From RGIG7179 sp051893555 (GTDB lineage Bacteria; Bacillota; Clostridia; Peptostreptococcales; Anaerovoracaceae), in the NCBI GenBank assembly GCA_051893555.1, contig JBJFHL010000006.1, positions 1-64,000 on the forward strand: DNA of 64,000 nucleotides. The letters are read 5' to 3'. Of this stretch, positions 38,690 through 46,556 are shown piece after piece (the first letter of the stretch is position 1; every line of letters begins with the position of its first letter). The notes beneath the pieces were generated by a model. The model was given only the letters and a program-made list of their open reading frames with translations. It ran no database searches and was not told the DNA's origin. The translations under genes and the position numbers were made by a program.

Positions 38690-39151
38690 CTATTCCTTAT
38701 GGTTTCCGATCAGCTTCTCGATTTCCTTCACGAAGGTATTCACATCGGTAAACTGACGGTACACCGAAGCGAACCGCACATAGGCCACCTCGTCCACCTT
38801 TTTCAGTTGGTCCATCACCAGTTCCCCGATCCTGTCGCTTGCCACTTCCTTTTCCATGGTGCTGCCCAAAATCCGCTCGATCTCATCCACCATACCTTCC
38901 ATGGCTGCCATGGTCACAGGCCGCTTTTCACAGGCACGGGCAATGCCCCGCAGCAGCTTGCTCCGGTCAAACGCCTCCCGCTTACCGTCCTTTTTCACCA
39001 CCATCAGGATGGTTTCCTCCACCTTTTCATAGGTGGTAAACCGCTTGTTACACTTATCGCAGCCCCGCCGCCGCCGGATGGCATGTCCCTCTTCCGTCGG
39101 TCTGGAATCGATCACTCTGGTATCCGGGTTGTCGCAAAATGGACACTTCAT
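38690..39151 (-). CDS. nrdR: Transcriptional repressor NrdR
   Basis: 153 residues from the ATG at 39149-39151 (MKCPFC), with AGGAGGAAGAG upstream. N-terminal zinc ribbon (CPFCDNP, CDKCNKRFTTYE) and an ATP-cone domain starting VVKKDGKREAFDRSKLLRGI. It senses ATP/dATP and represses ribonucleotide reductase genes. Next to ylmC, as in many clostridia where this pair follows sigG. Confidence 0.97.
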   Translation of the reverse strand: MKCPFCDNPDTRVIDSRPTEEGHAIRRRRGCDKCNKRFTTYEKVEETILMVVKKDGKREAFDRSKLLRGIARACEKRPVTMAAMEGMVDEIERILGSTMEKEVASDRIGELVMDQLKKVDEVAYVRFASVYRQFTDVNTFVKEIEKLIGNHKE

Positions 39152-39225
39152 GGCTCTTCCTCCTGTTTCCTCCACAAGTGCAGTCGTTCACTTTCCCCCC
39201 ATTATACTACATCTTGTGTCCGGAT

Positions 39226-39468
39226 TCAATACCCCTCTACATCTACCAGAATCACATCGTCGCCCACAGTCCGTACGTTTTCCCACTTGATGACCGTATC
39301 CGCTTCCCCCTTCTGAAAAAATCCCATGAACCCACGGCTGCCCGGAATGACGATGCCATCGATGACGCCCCGCTCCAGATCCACCTCGATATCGCTGACG
39401 AAGCCCATGCTCCGCCCGTCGAAAATATTGATAACCTCTTTATTTTTCAGTTTGTCCGTACTTATCAT
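39226..39468 (-). CDS. YlmC/YmxH family sporulation protein (PRC-barrel)
   Basis: 80 residues: a PRC-barrel domain with LKNKEVINIFDGRSMGFVSDIEVD, DGIVIPG and WENVRTVGDDVILVD. YlmC/YmxH proteins are conserved in spore formers, usually beside sigG and nrdR, and are linked to sporulation; no biochemical function is known. GGGGGAT precedes the ATG by 5-6 bases. A ~100-base gap separates it from the Bce-type permease. Confidence 0.9.
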   Translation of the reverse strand: MISTDKLKNKEVINIFDGRSMGFVSDIEVDLERGVIDGIVIPGSRGFMGFFQKGEADTVIKWENVRTVGDDVILVDVEGY

Positions 39469-39568
39469 GGCTTATCCCCCCTGCGTTCTTCTCATCTAAC
39501 TATATGCGTTTCTTCGCAAAATATTCCCGCCCGGGGTTCCCATTTGTTCCGTGCCCCAATCCCCATGC

Positions 39569-41671
39569 TCAGGACACGATCCGATAGTATGCTCTGGAGG
39601 TGGCCATGTACACTGCAGCATAGAACATGCCGAAGATCAGGAACACACCCAGAGAAATCAGCGCCAGCAGCAGTCTGTCCGTAATGGCAAACACCGACAG
39701 CATCAGTGCGATCATATGGAAGGCAAAGAGAATGTGCAGGCCTGCGGCCAGCAGCGGTGCGAAGAATACGGTCAGCACCTGGGAATTGATGGTCTTTCGG
39801 ATTTCCGTATCGCTCATGCCCACCTTCCGCAGGATTTCGAACCGGCCCTGGTCGTCATAGCCTTCCGTGATCTGCTTATAATACATGATCAGCACCGTGC
39901 CCAGCAGGAAGGTGATGCTCAGCAGGATCCCGAGGAAGAACATACCGCCGTAGAGGCTGTAAAAGGCATCCCGGACTTCCTCGCTGGAATCGGCGCTCAG
40001 GGTCAGGGTAGAAAAGAACGGGTCTTTTCCGCTCTGCCGCAGGGCAGGCTCAATGACATTCGTATATCCATCATTGTCCAGCTGATCCAGTGCATTCTGC
40101 ACCGCATCCTTCTGTGCCGCCGACATGCCATCCTCATCAAATCCAAGGGTATAGACCAGGGAATAGCTGAAGGAATTTGCACTATCGGCAGCAGAATCCA
40201 CCCCCTGCTCCCGCATGGAAGCTGCCTGCAGCTTCTCCTGCTCTTCATAGATTCGGGAAAACTCCGCCATATCCGCCGTCACCACAGACAGGGTGCTGTA
40301 GCCCACGAAGTTGGACTTCTGCATGGCCATATCCTCCAGGATCCCTGCTACCTGATAGTCCCTGCCGAAGATGGTCAGGGTATCTCCGGTAAACCGGCCG
40401 GTATCGTCATACACCAGCACCTGACCCGGCTTCAGAGCCGCAGTCTGGTTTTCCGATCCGTTATAGTCCTCCAGCATCACCACGTTCATGACTGTATTGG
40501 ATGATCCGAAATTGCCGTAGGGAATGCTCTCCACGGTATTTCCCTCCTGATGCACCATATAGGTGCCGATCCGGTAGCTGACCAGGCTCTCTGCTTTGAC
40601 AGACTGCTGCTGCAGGGTTTCCTCCAGCCACGCATCCACGGCGTCGGCACTGGTCTGAAATTCCGGCAGTTCTCCGCCGTACAGGGTCATCTTCACCATC
40701 ATATCCCGTGGATAATTCTTTTCCACCGCATCTGCCCCACCCAGATACATACAGGCGGTGGATGAAAGCATCACCAGCACCATGGTGGACAGGATACAGA
40801 TGCTGGCCAGCCCGGCACCGTTTCGTTTCATGCGGTAGATCATGGAAGAAACCGAAATAAAGTGATTCGTCTTGTAATAGTATTTCTTATTTTTCCGCAG
40901 CAGCTTGCACAGAGCCACACTGCCTGCGATAAAGCAGCAGTAGGTTCCCAGGATGACCAGGATCACCGCAATGAAAAACATGCCAATAGCAGACATGGGA
41001 TCGTTGATGATCTGGGAGATCACATACCCTGCTCCCAGCAGCACCACGCCGGCAGCCGCCAGCAGGCCGTTGGCCTTCGGTTCCTTCTCTCCTGCTTTTT
41101 CCGAAGACAGCAGTTCTCTGGCACTGGACCTTCCGATCTGACGCAGACTGAAAAGAAAGAGCAGCGCGAAAACCACCGTGAAAAACGCCGCCGTGAATCC
41201 CAGCACATGAAAATTGACCGAAAACGTGTAGCTTGCCTCCAGGTTCAGCAGCCGGAACAGGCCCAGCTGACCGATTTTGGAAAGAAGCACGCCCAGCCCC
41301 ATGCCCAGCACCAGACTGAAGACCGCCATATACACCGTCTCCCAGAACACAACCCGGGCAATGTGGATTTTGCCCAGGCCCAGCACGTTGTACAGGCCCA
41401 GCTCCGTCTTTCGCCGCTTCATCAGGAAGCTGTTGGTGTAGAACAGGAAAATCACCGAAAAGATACCCACCACGATCACGCCCAGCGCCAGGATGAACTG
41501 CAGGGTCGTGCCCGACTGGAAGGCTGAGACCTCCGGATCCTGGTTCAGATGGAAAACGATATAGAACATCATGATGATGCCGGAGGCGGTCAGCATGTAG
41601 GGCAGATAGATTTTTTTGTTCTTGGAGATGTTGGTCCAGGCCAGCTTCGGGAAAAATGCCATGCCGTTCAT
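39569..41671 (-). CDS. Bce-type ABC transporter permease (FtsX-like)
   Basis: 700 residues with ten predicted membrane segments and a large extracellular loop (residues ~310-560) between segments 7 and 8, the layout of BceB/VraG permeases that detect and free lipid II-cycle targets from peptide antibiotics. FtsX motifs surround segments 2-4 and 8-10. The start overlaps the ATPase stop by 4 bp. With the ATPase, histidine kinase and response regulator it forms a complete Bce-like module, in which the permease is the actual sensor. Confidence 0.93.
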   Translation of the reverse strand: MNGMAFFPKLAWTNISKNKKIYLPYMLTASGIIMMFYIVFHLNQDPEVSAFQSGTTLQFILALGVIVVGIFSVIFLFYTNSFLMKRRKTELGLYNVLGLGKIHIARVVFWETVYMAVFSLVLGMGLGVLLSKIGQLGLFRLLNLEASYTFSVNFHVLGFTAAFFTVVFALLFLFSLRQIGRSSARELLSSEKAGEKEPKANGLLAAAGVVLLGAGYVISQIINDPMSAIGMFFIAVILVILGTYCCFIAGSVALCKLLRKNKKYYYKTNHFISVSSMIYRMKRNGAGLASICILSTMVLVMLSSTACMYLGGADAVEKNYPRDMMVKMTLYGGELPEFQTSADAVDAWLEETLQQQSVKAESLVSYRIGTYMVHQEGNTVESIPYGNFGSSNTVMNVVMLEDYNGSENQTAALKPGQVLVYDDTGRFTGDTLTIFGRDYQVAGILEDMAMQKSNFVGYSTLSVVTADMAEFSRIYEEQEKLQAASMREQGVDSAADSANSFSYSLVYTLGFDEDGMSAAQKDAVQNALDQLDNDGYTNVIEPALRQSGKDPFFSTLTLSADSSEEVRDAFYSLYGGMFFLGILLSITFLLGTVLIMYYKQITEGYDDQGRFEILRKVGMSDTEIRKTINSQVLTVFFAPLLAAGLHILFAFHMIALMLSVFAITDRLLLALISLGVFLIFGMFYAAVYMATSRAYYRIVS

Positions 41672-42453
41672 GGACGTTCACCTCCCGTCCGTCTCATTTT
41701 TTCGCCGGACGCCAGCAGCGTCAGGGTCTGGGAGATTTTCTCGAACAGCTCCTCGCTGCTGCTGTCGCCCCGGTAGATCTGATGGAACACCTGCCCGTCC
41801 CGGATGAACAGGACCCGGCCTGCGTGGCTGGCGGCCTTGGTGGAATGGGTTACCATGAGCACGGTCTGTCCGGCCCGGTTGATGTCGGCAAACAATCCCA
41901 GCAGCTCATCGGCAGATCGGGAATCCAGTGCACCGGTGGGTTCATCGGCCAGAATCAGCTTCGGCCGGGTGATCAGCGCCCGGGCCACTGCCGTTCTCTG
42001 TTTCTGCCCGCCGGAGATTTCATAAGGATATTTCCGCAGCAGGCTGTCGATCTCCAGCTTTTCGGCCAGAGGCATCAGCTGCTTTTTCATCTCCGGATAT
42101 TTCTTTCCGGCCAGCACCAGCGGCAGCAGGATATTATCTTCGACGGAAAAATTGTCCAGCAGGTTGAAATCCTGGAAGACAAAACCCAGGTTTTCCCGGC
42201 GGAACGCTGCCACCTGAGATTCCTTCACGGACGCCAGATGGATGCCGTCCAGAACCACCTCGCCGCTGGTGGGCGCATCCAGCGCTGCAAGAATGTTCAG
42301 CAAAGTGGTTTTGCCGGACCCCGATTCCCCCATGATGGCCACAAACTCCCCTTCTTCTACGGTAAATGACACATTGGACAGAGCCTGCACCTTGGCCCCG
42401 CCGAACCGGGTGGTATAGATTTTTTTCACATTGTTGACTTCAAGTATTGCCAT
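41668..42453 (-). CDS. Bce-type ABC transporter ATP-binding protein
   Basis: 261 residues from the ATG at 42451-42453, with GGAGG upstream. Walker A GESGSGKTT, signature ISGGQKQRTAVARAL, Walker B LILADEPTGALD and the H-loop VTHS are intact. This is the MacB/BceA class ATPase that powers antimicrobial-peptide detoxification together with the FtsX-like permease. It is transcribed separately from the two-component genes, behind the BceR-type operator at 42540-42553. Confidence 0.95.
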   Translation of the reverse strand: MAILEVNNVKKIYTTRFGGAKVQALSNVSFTVEEGEFVAIMGESGSGKTTLLNILAALDAPTSGEVVLDGIHLASVKESQVAAFRRENLGFVFQDFNLLDNFSVEDNILLPLVLAGKKYPEMKKQLMPLAEKLEIDSLLRKYPYEISGGQKQRTAVARALITRPKLILADEPTGALDSRSADELLGLFADINRAGQTVLMVTHSTKAASHAGRVLFIRDGQVFHQIYRGDSSSEELFEKISQTLTLLASGEKMRRTGGERP

Positions 42454-42539
42454 TGTCTCAAATCCTCCTTGTGTCACTAATATACCAAAAAAGGAAATGC
42501 GCTGCCATAACAGCAGCCTTACATTTCCTCCGGTTTTTC

Positions 42540-42553
42540 TTACATTTTTGTCA
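42540..42553 (-). promoter_or_regulatory. BceR-type operator upstream of the bceAB-like genes
   Basis: On the minus strand TGACA-AAAA-TGTAA matches the BceR-like consensus TNACA-N4-TGTAA exactly. It lies about 87 bp before the ATPase start. A TATATT -10 candidate is found near 42480, and a GCTGC/GCAGC hairpin lies between. Confidence 0.7.
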
Positions 42554-42586
42554 CTTTGAAAGGGACGGTGCAGGCAGATGCGCCGG

Positions 42587-43636
42587 TTACTCCGTCTTCA
42601 AAGCCTTCCGGGACAGGTCCAGGCGGATCTCCGTGCCCTCCCCCGCCTCCGAGACAGCCGCAATGCCATGGCCCAGATTGCGGCAGATCCTGCTGCAGAG
42701 GTACAGTCCCAGGCCGGTGGATTTTTTGTCCATCCGTCCGTTGCAGCCGGTATAGCCTTTTTCGAAAATCCGCGGCAGATCCTCTGCCGCAATGCCGATG
42801 CCGTTGTCCCGGATCACCAGCACACAGCCGCTTTCCTTACCGTCGGCACCGTGCGCATCGTCCATGCAGATTTCCACGTAAGGGTCCGGCTTTCCTGCCG
42901 CTTCCGTATATTTCAGGCTGTTGGACAAAATCTGCTCGATGACGGCCACCAGCCACTTTTCATCGGTCAGCACGGTGCAGTTCAGCGGCGCATACACCAG
43001 TCTGCAGCGGCTCCGGATAAAGACCGGTGCAAACTTTCGCACGGCCTGCCGGACGATGGCATCCAGATCATATTCAGCAATCACATAGTCGGACACCTGC
43101 CCCGAAAGGCGCACATAGCAGAGGACCATCTCCACATACTGCTCCGTGCGGAACAGCTGATCCAGCAGACTGCCCCGTGTCTCCTCATCCATCTCCCCGC
43201 TCTGAATCAGCAGCTTCATGGCCGCGATGGGCGTCTTGATCTGATGGGCCCACATGGTGTAGTAATCCAGCATATCCGTATATTTCCAATCGGCCTGAAA
43301 GGCCTTTTCCTTATCGTTCTGGAAGGCCGCACGGATGATGTTCTGATAGTCCTCTTCCATCAGGTCCTTCGGCAGGGGAAGGTTCTGCAGAGAGTCGGTC
43401 ACTTCCTTTTCCATATGGAGCAAAATCCGATGCCGCCGCACATATCCGGAAAAATCCCAGGCTGTTGCTGCCAGCCCGGCGGCTGCGCAGAGAGCCAGGG
43501 CATACAGATTCACTGCCGCCGGAACCTGAAACAGCGAAAGCACCACCGTATAAATCGCCGCAAAGGCCGGAAGCAGCACCAGCCCCACCCGGTGCTGGCG
43601 CAGATATCCCGTCAGAAGCCGTTTCATCTCATCCAC
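42587..43636 (-). CDS. BceS-like sensor histidine kinase
   Basis: 349 residues. Two membrane helices with almost no extracellular loop (residues ~17-60), the intramembrane-sensing layout. Phosphoacceptor His131 in MWAHQIKTPIAAMKLL; N box EQILSNSLKYTEA; G1 RDNGIGIAAEDLPRIFEKG; G2 STGLGLYLCSRI. Such kinases receive the signal from the partner permease rather than from the peptide directly. It lies one base after the response regulator gene. Confidence 0.95.
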   Translation of the reverse strand: MDEMKRLLTGYLRQHRVGLVLLPAFAAIYTVVLSLFQVPAAVNLYALALCAAAGLAATAWDFSGYVRRHRILLHMEKEVTDSLQNLPLPKDLMEEDYQNIIRAAFQNDKEKAFQADWKYTDMLDYYTMWAHQIKTPIAAMKLLIQSGEMDEETRGSLLDQLFRTEQYVEMVLCYVRLSGQVSDYVIAEYDLDAIVRQAVRKFAPVFIRSRCRLVYAPLNCTVLTDEKWLVAVIEQILSNSLKYTEAAGKPDPYVEICMDDAHGADGKESGCVLVIRDNGIGIAAEDLPRIFEKGYTGCNGRMDKKSTGLGLYLCSRICRNLGHGIAAVSEAGEGTEIRLDLSRKALKTE

Positions 43637-43637
43637 C

Positions 43638-44309
43638 TCACTCTATAATATATCCCATTCCCTTGCGGGTGGCAATGAAATCCGTCAATCCCGCCTGCTC
43701 CAGCCGCTTCCGCAGCCGGTTCACATTGACAGTCAGGGTGTTTTCGTCCACGAAGCTGTCGGTGGCCCAGAGCCGCTCCATCAGGTTCTGGCGGCTCACC
43801 ACAGTCCCCCGGTTTTCCAACAAACACTGGAAGATCTTCTGCTCATTCTTGGTCAGTTCCACCTTCTGTCCCTGCCAGGTCAGGCTGCCGTCGCTGAGAT
43901 TCAGCACGGCGCCCCGATGCTCCAGCACGGACATCTGCCCGCCGAAATCATAGGTCCGTCGCAGGATTGCCTGCATCTTGGCCGTCAGCACCTGCAGGTC
44001 GAAGGGCTTGCTGATAAAATCGTCGGCGCCCATGTTCATGGCCATAATCATATTCATGTTGTCTGCTGCCGAAGACAGAAACACGATGGGGACCCTGGAA
44101 ATCTTCCGGATCTCACTGCACCAGTGGTATCCGTTATAAAATGGCAGGGTGATGTCCATCAGCACCAACTGCGGATCGAAATCCACGAACTCCGCCAGTA
44201 TATTCTGAAAATTCTCACTGCAGGCCACTTCAAATCCCCAGCTGGAGATGTGCTTTTTCAGCACCCCTGCAATGTCTCTGTCATCTTCCACGATATAGAT
44301 TCGGTACAT
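43638..44309 (-). CDS. BceR-like response regulator (OmpR/PhoB type)
   Basis: 223 residues from the ATG at 44307-44309 (MYRIYIVEDD), with GGGAGG upstream; the longer open frame runs into the symporter gene and is not used. Receiver domain with acidic pair EDD at 8-10, phospho-Asp52 in LVLMDITLPF and Lys in SKPFD; C-terminal winged helix with LTKNEQKIFQCLLENRG, VDENTLTVNVNRLRKRLE and RKGMGYIIE. It should activate the ABC genes through the operator at 42540-42553. Confidence 0.95.
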   Translation of the reverse strand: MYRIYIVEDDRDIAGVLKKHISSWGFEVACSENFQNILAEFVDFDPQLVLMDITLPFYNGYHWCSEIRKISRVPIVFLSSAADNMNMIMAMNMGADDFISKPFDLQVLTAKMQAILRRTYDFGGQMSVLEHRGAVLNLSDGSLTWQGQKVELTKNEQKIFQCLLENRGTVVSRQNLMERLWATDSFVDENTLTVNVNRLRKRLEQAGLTDFIATRKGMGYIIE

Positions 44310-44374
44310 AAAAAACCTCCCGTATGTGTATCGTCTGTGAAAAGTATACCATACGAGAGGCCAATAATACAGAT

Positions 44375-45796
44375 TTATTTCAAACGAGGTTCTTTGCCCA
44401 GCCGGTCGAAGTAGCTCTTCGTCTCTGCTGCCACCACGCCGCTTAAAGCCACCAGAGCGATCAGGTTCGGAATGGCCATGAAACCGTTGAAGATATCGGC
44501 GATGGTCCACACCGCTTCCACCGTCAGGAACGGTCCGATGAGCACAGCCAGAATGTACAGCCACCGGTATCCGGTAAGGATACCCTTCTTCTTGCCGCCT
44601 ACCAGGTATTCCAGGCAGCGTTCGGAATAGTAGTCCCAACCCAAAATGGTGGTGAAGGCGAAGAAGGCCAGGCACAGCATCAGCAGGAATGAACCTACCT
44701 GATTATCCCACGGCAGGCCTACGCCAAAGGCATTGGCCGTTACCGCAGCGCCTTCCAGTCCTTCCACATGGTTGGAGCCGGTGACCAGAATGGTCAGGCC
44801 GGTCATCATGCAGACGATGATGGTATCCATAAAAGTACCGGTCATGGAAACCAGACCCTGACGGGCAGGTTCCTTCGTCTGAGCGGCTGCCGCTGCAATC
44901 GGTGCGGAACCCAGGCCGGCTTCGTTGGAGAAGACGCCGCGGGCCACGCCCTTCTGCATGGCGATGAAGATAGCGCCCATCATGCCGCCGGCGGCAGCCC
45001 GAAGTCCAAACGCACCTTCAAAGATGGATACGATGGCTCCCGGAATCTCCGCTGCATTATATATCAGAATGGCGATACAGATCACCACATACATTACGAT
45101 CATAAACGGAACCACGATGGTGGAAACGGTGGCAATTCTCTGAATGCCGCCGATGACAACCAGCGCCGTTGCCACAGCCACCACGATGGCCGAAATCACG
45201 ATGGCCCAGGAGTAGCTGTTTTCACCGATGGTGATGGCGATATGGGTGTTCTCCGGGTCCGCGAAGTTTTTCACGGCGTTTGCCACCCCGTTGACCTGGG
45301 TAATGGTACCAATGCCCAGCAGGCCGGCACCCACGCCAAAGAAGGCGAAGATCTTGGCCAGCCATTTCCAGCCGGATCCCATGCCTTTTTCTATGTAATA
45401 AAACGGTCCGCCCAGCGCATGTCCGTCTGCATCAATGGTTCTGTACTTGACCGCCAGCAAGCCTTCCGAATACTTGGTGGCCATACCCAGACAGGCCGCC
45501 AGGAACATCCAGAACAGGGCTCCTGGACCGCCGGCCAGAATGGCGCTGGCTACGCCTACGATATTACCGGTACCTACGGTCGCCGACATGGCGGTACAGA
45601 GGGCGCCGAAGCTGGACACTTCGCCCACACCGTCTTCTTCGTTCTTTACCATGTACTTCAGTGCCAGTCCCAGCTTCCGCAGCTGCAGGCCTTTCAGGCG
45701 GACTGTCAGCAGAATACCGGTACCCATGATGAGACACAGCATCGGGACGCCCCATGCGATGTCATCTGCCGCTTTGAGAAATTCCATAAAAGTCAT
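44375..45796 (-). CDS. Alanine/glycine:cation symporter (AGCS family), glycine-riboswitch controlled
   Basis: 473 residues, about eleven membrane segments. AGCS motifs: GTGNIVGVASAILAGGPGALFW in parts, GGPFYYIEKGMGSG, and FSNEAGLGSAPIAAAAAQT. The glycine riboswitch in its leader points to glycine (or glycine and alanine) as substrate. Second AGCS gene in the window; the one at 2537-3946 lacks such a leader. GAGGAGATG upstream gives the ribosome binding site. Confidence 0.93.
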   Translation of the reverse strand: MTFMEFLKAADDIAWGVPMLCLIMGTGILLTVRLKGLQLRKLGLALKYMVKNEEDGVGEVSSFGALCTAMSATVGTGNIVGVASAILAGGPGALFWMFLAACLGMATKYSEGLLAVKYRTIDADGHALGGPFYYIEKGMGSGWKWLAKIFAFFGVGAGLLGIGTITQVNGVANAVKNFADPENTHIAITIGENSYSWAIVISAIVVAVATALVVIGGIQRIATVSTIVVPFMIVMYVVICIAILIYNAAEIPGAIVSIFEGAFGLRAAAGGMMGAIFIAMQKGVARGVFSNEAGLGSAPIAAAAAQTKEPARQGLVSMTGTFMDTIIVCMMTGLTILVTGSNHVEGLEGAAVTANAFGVGLPWDNQVGSFLLMLCLAFFAFTTILGWDYYSERCLEYLVGGKKKGILTGYRWLYILAVLIGPFLTVEAVWTIADIFNGFMAIPNLIALVALSGVVAAETKSYFDRLGKEPRLK

Positions 45797-45863
45797 TGTT
45801 CCATCTCCTCTTTTTCTTGGCTGTCACGCCGCCTTTCTTCCGGCGCAGCCGCATATTAAGCAA

Positions 45864-45895
45864 AACAAAAAAGCCGAATCTTTCGATTTCGACTT
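45864..45895 (-). terminator. Expression-platform terminator of the glycine riboswitch
   Basis: On the minus strand AGTCGAAATC pairs with GATTCGGCT around GAAA and is followed by TTTTTTG, between the aptamer and the symporter start. Confidence 0.75.
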
Positions 45896-45935
45896 CCAGA
45901 GAGATGACATAAGCTATTTAGGTGTTAACTATTGG

Positions 45936-46024
45936 CTCTGTCCTCTTTGCCTGAGATATCACAGGTGGGTTGCTTACGCCCTCCTGCTTAAACCTTCGGC
46001 GACCTTTCGGTGCTCTCCAGAGAG
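45936..46024 (-). promoter_or_regulatory. Glycine riboswitch aptamer
   Basis: On the minus strand the leader reads CTCTGGAGAGCACCGAAAGG and later CTCAGGCAAAGAGGACAGAG, the hallmark blocks of glycine riboswitches. A second aptamer is not evident, so this appears to be a singlet. Glycine binding presumably relieves termination at 45864-45895 or, for an importer, the reverse. Ligand direction cannot be read from sequence. Confidence 0.85.
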
Positions 46025-46176
46025 TATGGCTTAGTATACCATGTAACCACCAAATATGCAATACTTTTTTGTGTGAAAAAACAATTTCTTTACGGATTAC
46101 ACTTCTGCACCCAAACCCACATGTCCATGGGCGGCGTGTTTCTCAGGGTTCTCACGTTTCTCGCATTTGCGCACAC

Positions 46177-46467
46177 AAAAAATGACGCCAATGGCACCAT
46201 TTTTGTTCATTTGGCGTCACCTAGATGCTCTAGGTATGCCTTTTCAGGCAGTATTTTATCACTTTATATCATATTATATCATGTTTATTCGCATTTCGTC
46301 CGCAAAAAATCATGGTTTATTTTTACTTTAAATAAATTTTATTCAATATTTAATATTTAATTCCAATATATTCAATTATTTTGCTTGCATTTTATTCTAT
46401 TTTTACATATACCTAGATGGTCTAAGTGACGCCAATGGATTTAAAAAGACCCGTTTGGCGTCATTTT
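46177..46467. mobile_element. MITE-like element: ~60-bp terminal inverted repeats around an A/T-rich core
   Basis: Left arm 46177-46236 and right arm 46409-46467 are inverted copies. Each contains TGACGCCAA...TTGGCGTCA, itself a hairpin, and a CCTAGA-TGC/TGG-TCTAGG-type palindrome on the inner side; the outer ends are A/T runs. The 172-bp core (46237-46408) is very A/T-rich and codes for nothing. It occupies most of the 530-base gap between the riboswitch and the surface-protein gene. No transposase or clear target duplication was seen, so mobility is inferred. Confidence 0.6.
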
Positions 46468-46503
46468 CGGTGTGAAGATCCGCCGGCACCCCGTCGCGCA
46501 GCG

Positions 46504-46530
46504 AAAAAAGGAGGAACATGTCCTCCTTTT
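46504..46530 (-). terminator. Terminator of the first surface-protein gene (duplicated at 53410)
   Basis: On the minus strand AAGGAGGA and TCCTCCTT form the stem with a 5-base loop, followed by TTTTTTCGC. The same hairpin and following ~40 bases recur at 53410. Confidence 0.85.
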
Positions 46531-46556
46531 CCGTTTCGCAAGTTTTTATTTCACGG

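Noticed and set aside
44310..44675. N-terminal extension of the response regulator into the AGCS gene
   Set aside because: The receiver domain begins exactly at MYRIYIVEDD with a good Shine-Dalgarno; the extension is out-of-frame symporter sequence.
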